A stretch of 64,000 nt of DNA from Cercophora sp. LCS_1 (Eukaryota; Ascomycota; Sordariomycetes; Sordariales; Lasiosphaeriaceae): contig JAPZLL010000005.1 of the NCBI GenBank assembly GCA_036250225.1, positions 1,426,001 to 1,490,000 of the forward strand, read 5' to 3'. The position numbers and the translations under genes are program-made. Of the stretch, positions 33,338 through 44,589 are shown piece by piece. Every line of letters begins with the position of its first letter. Within the stretch, counting starts at the first letter, position 1. Under the pieces are notes generated by a model that had not been told where the DNA came from, ran no database searches, and saw nothing but the letters and a program-made list of their open reading frames with translations.

Positions 33338-36300
33338 CTAACGGCCGCGAAGTAAGCAGGGCGGAGAGGTTCGAGGATGAGAAACGGAGGATTATCGAAA
33401 GCTGCTTCAGCCGGCGGGAAGATGATGGGTCCTGTAAGTCATATCCCTTCGCTCCGTTGAGAAGCGCCTGCGCCTGCGCTGTTGCTGACCACCTCGCTCG
33501 GTTTCGTGTCGCAGTGCTGGAAACATACATAACCCACATCAAAATCACCGAATATGCCTCCTACCCGACCGCCCCGCCGCCTCCCCAGGCACGAACCCCC
33601 CAGAGCGAAAAGCCCCGGATCATCATCGTCGCCGTGCGAAAGTCTGGGCGTGTGCGCATGCACAAGTCGAAGGAGAACCCAAACGGCACCTTTTCAATTG
33701 GAAAGACATGGTTCTTGGATGATCTGACGGCCATCGAATCGTTTACCAGCCCAACAGCCAACCCCACGTTCCAGGAGTGGGCTGGCGATGTCGGCTTCGT
33801 CATCGGCCTAGGAAAACCGTACTATTGGCAGGCCCAGACGGATAAGGAGAAGAAGTTCTTCATAGCCAGTCTGATCAAGATCTATGCGAAATACACGGGG
33901 GGGCGCATGCCCCAGCTGACGGGCTTTGATCAGCGCGAACTTGATCAGGTGTTGGGTGGCGCTCAAGCTCCTCGGAGACCAGGACAAGAGCGACCTCCGC
34001 CGCCTCGACCACCTCCGACCATTGAGACCGCCCCTAGTAGTGGAACACCGTCGATTGCGTCTGGATACAACACGAGCCTTAACGCCCAGGCCGCCATTGG
34101 CTCGTATCCCGAGAGGGTTCCTTCTAGGGGACCCTTACCTCCGCCGAACGGCGCCGCGTCTCCATCGCGAAGCATTGACTCGGGCCGGAAATCAGGGGAG
34201 AATACACCATCGCTGCGACGGCTGGCGGTCAACAATCAAAGCCAGGACTCAGTCGCGACGTCGTTTGCGGCAAGGAGCGAAGACGGCTCGAGTCTCCGCC
34301 CAAGGTCTAGGAATGGGGTGAATGGGAATTCGAGCTACACCACGCCTGAAGTTCCTCAACTCCCGGAAGAAATTCCCCCAGAAAGAAAACGCCCCCCTCT
34401 GGATCCTCTGCGGCCGTCGCCTGCGGATCGGGATTTGGTACCAGCGCCTTTGATGAGCCCCAACATGCGTCGGGAGCCAATAGTGCCTGCGAGGAGCATC
34501 GAGAGGACCCGGAAGAACTCGGTGCGGAAGGATGTGGCGCCATTTGGGGAGACAGCGGGTGCTGCAATCGATGTCAGCAGGGCTCCGAGTGCGGGCGGTG
34601 TCCCGAGTCCATCGGCCGGCACTCCCGTCTCTTTAGATTCTACTATTTCACCACCACCAATTCCCGATACGCCAGCGGAGTCCCCAATCGAGACCGAGGA
34701 CAATCGACCTGGTCTCGGGCCCATGATCAAGTCCAAGAAATCCAAGGGAGAAATAGCAGGTGCATTTTGGAAGGCGGCCAGCGCCGCAAGTGCTTTCAAG
34801 CCCAGGCCAGGCGGCGCAGCCGAAAAGCTGCGTAACTTGACCAAGAGCGCCGACGGCCCCGACGGTATTACCAGCGTAGTGCCGGCGCCACCAAGGCCTC
34901 CGTCAGCTCAAAAAGCACCCGAACCAGTGCCGGCTCTCCAGCCACCACCCAAGGCAGTGGACAGAAGCTCGGCACCGAGTATTCCAGAGGTAAAAATCAC
35001 TGCGTCTAATGCCGGCAGTAGGCCAGGCAGCGTGCAGACATCGGTGAAGGATAAAAAATTGGATGAAGTTGAGGTTGAGGATACCAGATCGGTAACGGCT
35101 GGTAATGATTTGAAGTATTTGGCTACGCTGGGCATTGATCCTTCTATCTTGGACAGCAGGACGACCGAGTTTGCCAAGTGGCTGGACTACTTTGGCTGGG
35201 TGCCAGGAGGCCAGATGAGGTCGCTCAATTTTGATGAAATGAGGGTTGACCTAGATCGGGAAATGAACAAGGCCCAAGCAGGCGGGTGGCTGGCGAGATT
35301 CCAGGAGGAGGATGAAAGAGTGGAAGCTATTAAAAAGGGCATTGACCTAGCTATAAACGAGTGTGACGAGCTGGATAATCTGCTTACCCTATATAGCGTT
35401 GAGTTGTCGGTGAGTAAACCGCACCGGACTAATAACGGCATGCTAACAAAGCCAGACTCTGTCGGACGACATCGCGTATATTGAGGCCCAGGGCCAAGGT
35501 CTCCAGGTCCAAGCTGCAAACCAGAAGCTCTTGAAGAAGGAGGTCGAGTCTTTGCTCGACACATGCGCCATCAGCGAATCAGATCTAGAGGCCCTTCGAG
35601 TTGCGCCGCTGGAGAGCACGGCCGGCATCGAAGAAATCGAGGCCGCCCTTGTCACGCTTTACAGGGCCATGATCAAGATCGATCCGGCCATGGGTAACGG
35701 CGAGCCGCGCAAGAGCGAAGACGACACCAGCTACCAATCTCTTGGTCTTGACAGTGACTACGGGAAAATGCGCATTGTGCAAGAGAAGAAAGAGATGTAC
35801 TTGTCGGAGAGCTCACAGTTTATGCGGCGGCTCGTTGAGTTTATGGCACGACAGTTTGACGAAGCGTTCCGAACTACCAGATCAGCTCTCAACGAGGCGC
35901 TTTCAAAGAAGGTCGACCCGAAGAACCACGAAGCTGGACGCGATATGTTGTGGATGTACAGCCCGCTCGTTCTCTACGCCAGGGATGTGGATGCCGGGAA
36001 CTGGGGGCGTGTCATCCAGGTTTACCAAGACATGGCGCAGCCAATCTACAGGGCTGAGTTTCGGGAGGCCATGGAAGCGTGGAAGAAGAACGCTCGCAAG
36101 CCCACGGGCGAAGAGTCGGAGTTGCTTTTCACTTCGCAACAGGAGAAGAAGGAAGAAAGCCTCACGACCACGGCGAGAAAACTCACCGTCAAGCGAAGCC
36201 AGACATTGGCGAGGAGTCTGCGGTCCCCGCTTGGAGATGGCGGCAGCAGGACCAATCTCGACAAGACACCAGACTCGAGGTCGTTGCCTTACGAGGTGTT

Positions 36301-37586
36301 TGCAGGTGTGCTCGACGACTTGCTCCCGCTCGTGGAGATGGAACAAAACTTCATTGTGGATTTCTTCCATGCCACGACGCTGGAGCAAGCTGATTTCCCT
36401 GACCTGGTGGCGGCAAACAGGCCGCGGGATCGCAGAGGAGGGGACCTCAAGCGGCATCGGTTGATGGAGCCGGATCGTGAGCTTGCCAGACGAGTTACGC
36501 GCTCGATGGAAGCCATTTTCCAGTTCCTGGAGCAGAACCTACAGCAACTCATGGACTGGGTCCTCAACATGGATCCTCTGTGCGTGTCTTCCTTGAACGT
36601 TACGCAGCACATTACTGACACTTCACAGCCAAGGCGTCGGTGTCCTCGCCACGCTCGAACGTAAGATGGCCGACGTGAGCCAAACAAACCAAGACTTCCT
36701 CAACAACCTGCTCCAAAAACTGCACGGCAACCTCGAGGCGAAGTTTAAAAAGTTTGTCGACGACCAGGTCCGGGCAATCGAGGAGACAAAGGTCAAAATC
36801 AAGAAGCGCAAGGGCGTCATCCACTTTATCCGCATCTTCCCGCAGTTCTCATCGGCCGTCGAAAACATGCTCACCTCGGCCGATTCGACCCTCCCCGTGC
36901 GGCGCATGGTCGATCGCGAGTACGACCGCATTCTCCGATCCATGTTCGACTCGCTCAAGGTCATTGCGCGCGAAAACCCCGCTGCCGGCGCCCCAGGTGG
37001 CTCGGCCGTGGCCAACTCGCAGGACCCCGAAGACAAGGAGGCGCTGAATTTCCACATCCTCCTGATCGAAAACATGAACCACTACCTCGAAGAAGTCGAC
37101 AACCCCCGCGGCCTCGAGGTTCTCGACGACTGGAAGGAGGCTGCCCAGCAGGAGCTCGCAGAGCACATGGGTTTGTACCTGAACGCCGTCATGCGCCGTC
37201 CGCTGGGCAAGCTGCTCGAATACTTGGAGAATATCGACGCCCAGATTGCGAGCGGAAAGCTGCCGGCGGCGGTAGCAGCGCAGCCGAGCAACTCAAAAAC
37301 CATGTTCAATAAGGTGCTGGGCGGGTATGACGCCAAGGAGGTGAGGAAGGGCATCGAAACGTTGAGGAAGAGAGTTGACAAGCACTTTGGCGACGCCGAA
37401 GGGGATGCGCCGGCGGGGTTGCTGGCGGCGAAGAACCTGGTTGCACGGGTGTTGAGGGAGTGCGAGAAGTTTTATGGGGATGTGGAGATGCGCATTGGAA
37501 AGGTTACGACTGACGTGTATGGTGGCGATGTGCTGTTTGAGTGGCCGAGGGCCGACGTGAAGGCGGCGTTTTTGAGTGGGAGGTAG
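33328..37586 (+). CDS. sec3: Exocyst complex subunit Sec3
   Basis: Four exons: 33328-33433, 33515-35409, 35456-36579 and 36629-37586, with introns of 81, 46 and 49 nt; total 1360 aa. The first intron is in frame and would otherwise insert 27 unrelated residues into DGS|LLETYITHI. Residues about 35-180 are the Sec3 N-terminal PH-like domain that binds PI(4,5)P2 and Rho GTPases, with VRKSGRVRMHKSKENPNG and KTWFLDDLTAIESF. A long Pro/Ser-rich disordered region follows. The conserved core starts near TEFAKWLDYFGWVPGG and runs through coiled segments (ANQKLLKKEVESLLDTC) into the helical-bundle exocyst C-terminus. Sec3 marks sites of polarised exocytosis and tethers vesicles at hyphal tips and septa (established for the family). 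Confidence 0.95.
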
Positions 37587-38051
37587 AACTTGTATTGATT
37601 GTATTGGTTGATGAATGTGTGCATAGGAATGAAACGTGTGTGGATGGCTGCTTGGATCGTGTTTGCTGTTGTGATATATGAGTTTGGTCCTCGTCCGACC
37701 TGAATTCCATCGCATGCCAGAGACGAAAGAATACACCTGTCTGAATCAATAGATGGTGTGTTTACTTGTGGGCACTAGACACTTGGAGAAGAGGGATGGC
37801 GTATTGGTTTTGTGCTGCAACAGAGGTAGAGCCGGTAGTTTTTACACCCGTATGTAAAATCATGGGCCTGAAGCACAAGTCTCGTGGCCACTATCGTGCA
37901 TATCAACGCATTGCGAGCTATCTACATTTTGTCCTGGATCGATTTTCATTTTCAACCTCGATATTCGCCAGTTATATATTCTATAAACACGCTATGTACT
38001 TGTGCTTCTCGTGCCCTTGCTGAATATGCGGTCGAGCCCTCGCCGCATCAA
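37587..38051. other. Convergent 3' intergenic region (SEC3 and transhydrogenase)
   Basis: 465 bp between two convergent stops, with no gene. It includes AT-rich 3' ends with TATAAACA-like stretches near 37980. Confidence 0.5.
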
Positions 38052-39696
38052 TCAATGCGTCAACGACTCCTCAAACAACTTTCTCAACTGATCCCTCTCA
38101 GCCTCCAGCTCCTTGGCCAACCCAGGCGCCAACATCAACACTCTTGCCTGGGGGATCGTGCCCTCGACCAGCTCCTCAATATGCTCCCTGCCAAAGCCCA
38201 GATCCTTGAGTCCGGCGGGTTGATCACCAAGATCAGCCAAAAACTTGGCCAGCGCCTCAGCAAGGACCTCTCCGGCGCTCTCCTTCTTCACGTTGCTGAT
38301 ATTGACGCCAAAAGCCTCGGCGGCTGCAAGATGCCGCTCCGGATTCGACGCGGCCGTGAACCTGAACACAGCCGGCGCCGTCACCGCAACCGACACGCCG
38401 TGCGGGATGATGGGCGAGTCCACCTCGTACCCGGCATGTTTATACCCCGGATTCTGGCCCGAGACGGGATAACTCATTCCTTGCATCCGTCAGCCCTTCC
38501 TCCATTTTCAAAACGGTGCGTGAAGCTTACCATGACACAGGTGAACGCCCGCATTCCCAAACCCCACGCCCGCCAACGTAGCCGCAAGCAACATCTCGCT
38601 CTGCGCCTCCATATCCTCCGGGTCCTTGACCGCCCTCGGCAAATACTTGACCGTCGCCCTAAGCGCGTTCAGCGAAAAGATATCACTAATCGGATTCGCG
38701 CCCTGATACGCCGGTCTCAGGATCGGGTTCGTCGGCCGCGGCGTCCTCTCATTAAACGGAATGGCCGTCCAGCTCTCCAGAGAATGGCACAGCACGTCCA
38801 ATCCCGAACTGGCCTTGACGGCAGCCGGCATCGTCCTCGTATTCAGCGGATCGCAGATCCCAAGCGTAGGTTTCAGATTACGATGCGCAATCCCCGTTTT
38901 TGCCCGGCGGGATGCTAAATCGAAAATCGCCGTGCCTGTGGTCTCGGAACCGGTGCCTGCGGTGGTGGGGATCGCGATGAGGGGGTGTAGCTTTCGATCG
39001 ATTGGACGTCCCTTTCCGAGAGGGGCGTTGACAAAGTCCAGAAAGGGGGTGTCGGGCTCGTAGCATGAGTAGAGGTTCATTAGTTTGGCGGTATCGATCA
39101 CCGAGCCGCCGCCCACGGCGAGGAAGGCGTCCGGGTTGTAGGGGAGCGTCCAGGCAATGGCTTCTTTGATGCTGTAGTCCTTTGGCTCGATGCGTACTTT
39201 GTTGAAGACTTGGTAGGAGATGCCTTCACGGTCGAGGGCTTCGCGGACTTGGCGCATGGCATCGAGTTTGTCGACCGTCGGATCGGTGACCACGGCTACG
39301 CGCTTGGCGCCCATGTTGGCTAGGTCCATGCCGACTTCTTGGGTGACGCCGGGGCCGAAGCGGATTGACGAAGCGGCCATTTCAAAGGCGTATTCCTTGA
39401 GGCGGGCGGGGTCTGAGGAGGGGGTCGCATAGCTGCGGCGGGAGGGGTTGTTCGTGCGGTCGGCGAAGCGGGAGACGGCGTGCTTTTGGGCGTGGTGGTG
39501 GTGGTTTGGGTTGGAGTGGCATGGGCATGATGGTGGGTGGGTGTATTGGACCGTTCGGAGGAGGTTGACCGCCCTTGCGGCTTTCTGGATGTGGGGAGAG
39601 CTGCGTTAGTCGGGACATGGGGAACTTGGGAAAAGGGAGGGGAGGGGAGAGGTGGAGTGGGCATACGGTGGGCGCAACTCTAATTGCTGCTGTCAT
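38052..39696 (-). CDS. Mitochondrial hydroxyacid-oxoacid transhydrogenase (iron-containing alcohol dehydrogenase family)
   Basis: Three exons: 39696-39667, 39584-38531 and 38479-38052, with introns of 82 and 51 nt; total 503 aa. The first exon codes only ten residues (MTAAIRVAPT). Residues 1-75 are Arg/Ser/His-rich with few acids, suggesting a mitochondrial presequence; they contain CPCH (30-33) and HHHH (38-41). The catalytic part is a group III Fe-ADH: FGPGVTQEVG, the NAD loop VGGGSVIDTAKLMN, IPTTAGTGSETT, metal-ligand pairs in SGLDVLCHSLESW and GVHLCHGMSYPVSG, and a helical C-terminal domain. This family (human ADHFE1) couples oxidation of 4-hydroxybutyrate or similar hydroxyacids to reduction of 2-oxoglutarate (established). 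The length and the CHGMSYPVSG signature favour HOT over a primary alcohol dehydrogenase. Confidence 0.9.
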
Positions 39697-40185
39697 AGTT
39701 GCGAGCGTATGCCTTCAATTGCTGTGCGAAATGGGAGTTGCGATGAGAGAGACGAGGTCCGGTTCCTGCAGCTCGAGGTAGCTCCCCCGGGTTTTACCCC
39801 ATATCCTATGCCCGGGAGAAGCTAGCCGGGCGTGACATCCCGCCCCTGTTCCCGGTCCTCCGGATGATGTCAATTGGATCGACATGCGGGGTACTAAGCC
39901 CCGACGAAAGCCGAGGCCGACCGCGCCAGTTCAGGGGTCACGAATCGAGCCAAACAAGCCACAGTATCGTCTTTGGAACATCATACATCTGGTATTTATC
40001 ATGTCGGAACGACATATCTGACCATTGATGAGTACAGCACAGTCAATGCTCCCCCGATACCTCGGGTCAACTCCGCCCGAGGCAGATCGCCTCCGATCCC
40101 GGACTCAACTCCCGTTCGGGGGCTGGGTATGTTGAATGCCAACATCACAAACATGCTGGCTAACAGCTTTAATCAAAACAACGCT
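39697..40185. other. Intergenic: transhydrogenase promoter and sulfite reductase 3' region
   Basis: 489 bp with no gene. It holds the upstream region of the minus-strand transhydrogenase and the 3' side of the minus-strand sulfite reductase. Confidence 0.5.
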
Positions 40186-43100
40186 TTAGTACACTTCCAG
40201 CACGTAACGTCCATCCTCCTTCAGCTGCTCGATCTCCTTGCGGGGATCCACCTTGCGGCCGCTAGCCTTGGCCTCGGCCGCAATCGCCTCCTCCAGCACG
40301 GCCGTCACATCAGGCACTGGCCAGGTTGGACCGCACAGATAGAAGGATCCATCGTCCTCGATGTAAGCCTTGACGATGTCCTTCAGCGTCTGTCGCATGC
40401 GGTCCTGGATGTAGATCTTCTGCGGCTGGTCACGCGAGAAGGCCGCGCCCAAGAGCGTGATGACGCCGGCATCTAGGTATGCCTCCCACTCCTCACCATA
40501 CAAGTACTCCTCACGCTGGTGACGACTGCCAAGGTAGAGGAGGATAGATCCAATCTCCTTGCCCTGAGCCTTCTGCATCGCGCGGTACTGCACAAAGGCG
40601 CGGAACGGAGCCAGACCAGTTCCGAGACCGGCCATGATGAGCGGCGCAGTGTCCCTGACCGGAAGCTTCATGACCGAAGGCTTGACGGAGGCCGTGATGG
40701 CGGTGCCGGGAGCAAGGCCAGAGAGGTAGCGAGTGGCCTGGCCATAGCGAGTGCGGCCCTTGGTGTCAACCCAGTCGACAACAACAATCATGAGCGACAC
40801 CGACGTGGGTGTAACAGCTTGCGCCGACGCAATACTGTACTCACGGCGCTTGAGAGGGGAGACAATCTTGACGAGGTCATGGAACGAGGGGTGCGCCGAC
40901 TTGAACTGCTCAAAGATGTCGACATACGTCACAGTGTCGACCTCGGAGAGCTTCTTGAACTCTTCGGCGCCCTCCTTGCCACCCAAGAACTCGAGCTTCT
41001 TCTTCTCCTGCTCGTCCGTGGCAAACTCGGCGAGGGACTCGAAGAAGCGTTTGGGTGGCTTGCCCAGGATGTCAATGTTCTGGACAAGAGCCTGGTACAC
41101 AGTCCTGACTTCGGTGACTTCAACGTTCTCGCGAGACGGGACCTCAACAACGTCATCGGCGTTGAGGCCGTAGAACTGGATGAAGTCAAGGACCTGCTTC
41201 GGGTCGTTCTCGGCATGGATACCAAGCGCCTCGCCGATGTTGTAGGTAAGGCCAGAGTTGCCGAGGTCGAACTCAATGTGGAAGATGTTGCGGTCATAGT
41301 CAAGCGGTGTCAGTCTGCGATTCTCCTTGACGTGGATAGTGAACGTCTTGACCGTCAGGTCAGGACGAAGCTCATCCTTGGTGCCGTAAGCCTCCTTGAA
41401 AGCAAGGCCCTTGGCGGCAGCCTGCCAGTCTTGGAGATCGAGGGCCTGCTCTGGTTCCTCCTTCTGGAAGCCAACAAAGCTGGTGCGGGTCAGCCCCTGA
41501 GCGAGGGGAGCCGGGACAACGTCATCAGCAACCTCAGTCCACGAGGCAGGGATCTCGACCGAACTGAGGGCCTGGTCGACCGAGTTGGCGATCTCGGTCA
41601 GAGTGGTCTGATCTTGGGCAAGCCACTCGAATTGGGTGAGTTGCTCAAGAGTAAGTTCCGGGCGAGCGACTTTGAGGAAGGCAAGCTCAACAAGCAGCTG
41701 AGCGTCCTTCTCCAGCGCTGGGGAGGAAGATGCGTCCAGAACGAAGAGCTTCGCAGCCTTCTCCTGAATCCTCTTCCTGACAAGTGCGGGAATACGCTTC
41801 TCCAGGTCCTCGGCCTTGAAGCTGGGGAGCCTGAGAATGAGCTTGCCGCCGGTCTTGACACCCTTGAGAATGTCAACCTCTTTGAGAAGCTTCTCCTCCC
41901 CAACGAGGACAACGTCTGCTTCCTGGACATCATAAGGGGCTTCGATCGATCTCCTGGAGCTCCTGATGTCGGTGCGCACAACGCCACCGTGCAAAACATT
42001 GTCGTATACCTCATGGACGTAAACGTTGTTGGCAGACTCCTTGGCGAACAGAGCGCCCAAAATCGAAGGAGCCTCAACAGCGACTGAGTTGTCGACGTCC
42101 CAGAAGGTGAACTGCTCGGCCTGGTCAACCGAGGACAAGCTAAAGGCAACACCGACTTGAGGGGCCTTGCTGTCGAGTCCGAGAAGGACGGAAGCAATCG
42201 AGCTGGGTGTATGCGTGGTGGAGGCGGCGTACTTGACATCCACAACAGTTGGAGCGCAACCCCACTTGTCAGTGAACGAGACGGCTGTGAGAACGTCGGA
42301 GTAGAGGGCAGACTGGATGGAAGGATCGTCAACAGAGACAGCGTCGCGAACTTGGCCTAAGACCGCGACCTGGCTGACAGACGATGGCAACACCTCAAGG
42401 AAAGCTTCCTCAATGAAGGGCCTGTAGACGCGGACATTGACAACACCGACGCGCTTGCCTTCCCCGGCAAGAGCATCTACAACCTGCTTGGCGAGCTGCG
42501 ACTCAACGCTTCCGAACACAACGAGCACGGAATCCGGTTCCTCGTGGCCGTGGTACTCGAACGGTGCATACGATGTGCCGAACTCGTCGTTGAATGCACG
42601 AAGCAAGTCAATGACTTTGCCAGCGGTGTCCAGCCTCTTGTTCAAAGACCCAACCGCCCTGGCAACGTTCTTGTAGTGCTCCGCAATGCTATCCTCGCCC
42701 AGAGCATCAACAACCCGCAACGTCTCGCGAGCGGTGCGAAGGCCGTCATAAATATGAAGAGTCGGGAGCACGGAGGCGAGGAGGGTCGCAAGCAGGGCGG
42801 TATGTTGTGCCTCGTACGCGGAGGAGCTGGTAATAAGACCCAATCCAAGCTCCTCGGCGATCTGGAGCGCACTCTCGTACTCGGTAACGAGACCGTCATT
42901 GGCGGAGTAGTCTGCGGCAGCGATGTGGGCAACAAAGGGGCTGGCCACACCGTAAAGGAGAGAAAGCTGGTCCAATGCGGAGCGCAGATGGCGGAGGCTC
43001 AACGAGGGCGCCAGGAGCGTCTGGGGAATGTGTCTCTTGCTCAAGTCGAAGTCCTTAGAGAAGATGTATCCGAGGGCGAAGGCGCCGGCGCCAGTCCTTG

Positions 43101-43383
43101 TCTGGAGCGGGATTACGGTGGTTGTCTCGCCATGGATGTTCTTCTCCCCAGCACTCGACCAATCCTTGACAGCCTGGTCCAGATCGAAAGTCTCGGGGGA
43201 GTAGGAGAAGATCTTGTCCGAGAGCTTGTAAGCCGTCTGCTGGACAAGCAATTGGCTCGTCACGTAGGTGGCTCCGGAAATAGAGGCCAATGGGACGTCC
43301 TTCCCGAGAGGAGAGCTCGCCGTCTTGGAAATTTCAACGGGGGCGGCCTTAGGGTCGGCCGATTCTTGTAGCTTGAGACCCAT
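40186..43383 (-). CDS. met10: Sulfite reductase [NADPH] flavoprotein alpha subunit (Met10-type)
   Basis: One uninterrupted exon of 1065 aa from the ATG at 43383. The N-terminal half resembles the pyruvate:ferredoxin oxidoreductase-like domain of yeast Met10 (GATYVTSQLLVQQTAYKLSD, TRTGAGAFALGYIFS, EEPDSVLVVFGSVES, KRVGVVNVRVYRPF). The C-terminal half is a CysJ/P450-reductase-type module: FAD domain with LTYNIGEALGIH and the FAD-contact motif RREYSIASA, and NADPH domain with IMAGLGTGLAPFRAF, YLGSRHQREEYLY and FYLCGPTWPVPD, ending in EDGRYVLEVY. It transfers electrons from NADPH to the siroheme beta subunit for sulfite-to-sulfide reduction in methionine and cysteine synthesis. As in yeast it lacks an FMN flavodoxin domain, expected on Met5. 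The frame stays open for 78 codons upstream of this ATG. Confidence 0.95.
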   Translation of the reverse strand: MGLKLQESADPKAAPVEISKTASSPLGKDVPLASISGATYVTSQLLVQQTAYKLSDKIFSYSPETFDLDQAVKDWSSAGEKNIHGETTTVIPLQTRTGAGAFALGYIFSKDFDLSKRHIPQTLLAPSLSLRHLRSALDQLSLLYGVASPFVAHIAAADYSANDGLVTEYESALQIAEELGLGLITSSSAYEAQHTALLATLLASVLPTLHIYDGLRTARETLRVVDALGEDSIAEHYKNVARAVGSLNKRLDTAGKVIDLLRAFNDEFGTSYAPFEYHGHEEPDSVLVVFGSVESQLAKQVVDALAGEGKRVGVVNVRVYRPFIEEAFLEVLPSSVSQVAVLGQVRDAVSVDDPSIQSALYSDVLTAVSFTDKWGCAPTVVDVKYAASTTHTPSSIASVLLGLDSKAPQVGVAFSLSSVDQAEQFTFWDVDNSVAVEAPSILGALFAKESANNVYVHEVYDNVLHGGVVRTDIRSSRRSIEAPYDVQEADVVLVGEEKLLKEVDILKGVKTGGKLILRLPSFKAEDLEKRIPALVRKRIQEKAAKLFVLDASSSPALEKDAQLLVELAFLKVARPELTLEQLTQFEWLAQDQTTLTEIANSVDQALSSVEIPASWTEVADDVVPAPLAQGLTRTSFVGFQKEEPEQALDLQDWQAAAKGLAFKEAYGTKDELRPDLTVKTFTIHVKENRRLTPLDYDRNIFHIEFDLGNSGLTYNIGEALGIHAENDPKQVLDFIQFYGLNADDVVEVPSRENVEVTEVRTVYQALVQNIDILGKPPKRFFESLAEFATDEQEKKKLEFLGGKEGAEEFKKLSEVDTVTYVDIFEQFKSAHPSFHDLVKIVSPLKRREYSIASAQAVTPTSVSLMIVVVDWVDTKGRTRYGQATRYLSGLAPGTAITASVKPSVMKLPVRDTAPLIMAGLGTGLAPFRAFVQYRAMQKAQGKEIGSILLYLGSRHQREEYLYGEEWEAYLDAGVITLLGAAFSRDQPQKIYIQDRMRQTLKDIVKAYIEDDGSFYLCGPTWPVPDVTAVLEEAIAAEAKASGRKVDPRKEIEQLKEDGRYVLEVY

Positions 43384-44589
43384 CTCGTCGTCGTCGTCGT
43401 CGTCGTCAATGGCAGAAAGGGAAGGCGAAGGAGGAGCACTCTTGAGGATCTCCTCGGGAGCAGAAGAAGAGCGTCGCCTCGCGAGGTAACGAGGTAGGGA
43501 GAAGAATGAGGGAGCGGGAAGGACCTCGAAACGCTCTGATGGCGAGAAAACGGAAAGCGAGAAGCGCGCCAGCGAGAATACTGTTTCGCGAGAGGAAAGA
43601 GAAAAGTTGAGGAAATTCTAGGAGATGTAGCAACCTACCGAAATCCGTCCCGGCCGGAAAAAGTTTCACCAACAAGTCCCGCACCCATTTCGCATGCAAA
43701 CACACCAAGGCTCGGAGTGCTTTCGGCGACTGCGGCGACTGCGCGGGAGGCGTTGGACCCCTGCTGCGATTCGAAGTCGTCGAGATTGATGTCGATGGCG
43801 TGATTGACACTAGACCATTCTTGGTTTGGCTCCACCGTTCACCCCACGATCCAGAACTTTTGGGGCGTCAGTCACGGGCGGAGTCACGTGCTGGCCGCCA
43901 CTGCCGCTTTGTGATGTCAGGGGTGGCGAGCTGACAAAACATGTGAAAAATCGGACAAGTCTCCGACAAAATAAACTGCACACCAAGAAATTCAGAGGGA
44001 TCCCCCCAAGAAATGTAGGGGCTACTTGATGTATTGAGGCCTAAAACAATCTTCTGGAGGCCTTGGGATATTATCTTTAGCACTTCAGATATTATTGTCT
44101 GGCCCATTGAAAAACGGCCCTGTCCGTCGAGACCATTCGAACTGGCGTTGGCTGGTTTAGTGTGTGGATTTTCTGTTGCTTGTTTACCAGGCAAGGTCTG
44201 AACGACCCAGATCTCTGGAAACCATTGTGACGCACCAGTTTTTCACATCCACCATTTCCAAGACAGGCATGCTATCGCGTACTTCAAGCTATTCTCCAGC
44301 TTGCTTGTAATAGCGACATTCCTCAGCCCTTACGAGCCCAATGATGGCATCAGTGTGTTCATCCCAGCTCAGCGGTCTCGGACCGCTTGGGTGGATATGC
44401 GATACACATCTACCTACTGACCATTTCGTCTGCGCACATTATAGCAAGGGACAAGTCATGACCCCGATCTCGGATAAGCTAGCACGTGGCTCAGCCAAGC
44501 CGAGAGAAGAAGCACATGTCCACGTATGGTCCAACCCCTCCTGATTTGCCCTTGCCAGCTTCCCAAGATTTTGAGTCCGTCATCGCGCA
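43384..44589. other. Sulfite reductase leader and promoter; desaturase 3' region
   Basis: 43384-43617 is an open in-frame extension of the sulfite reductase without an ATG, including a (GTC)7 tract (Asp7) next to the start. Farther right is a GTAGGT donor and a CTCGCGAAACAG acceptor (about 43558-43637 region) that could be a 5' UTR intron. No other gene is seen. Confidence 0.5.
43387..43407 (-). repeat. GAC trinucleotide repeat
   Basis: Seven GAC codons (minus strand) would encode poly-Asp immediately before the annotated sulfite reductase ATG if translation started upstream. Confidence 0.8.

Noticed and set aside
40519..42087. 522-aa plus-strand ORF
   Set aside because: Lies wholly antisense to the sulfite reductase gene; Leu/Asp/Glu-rich shadow composition with no domain.
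43635..43835. 66-aa frame upstream of sulfite reductase as a first coding exon
   Set aside because: Starts at GTG, and its GTAGGT donor phase does not match the frame after the nearest acceptor. More likely 5' UTR with an intron.
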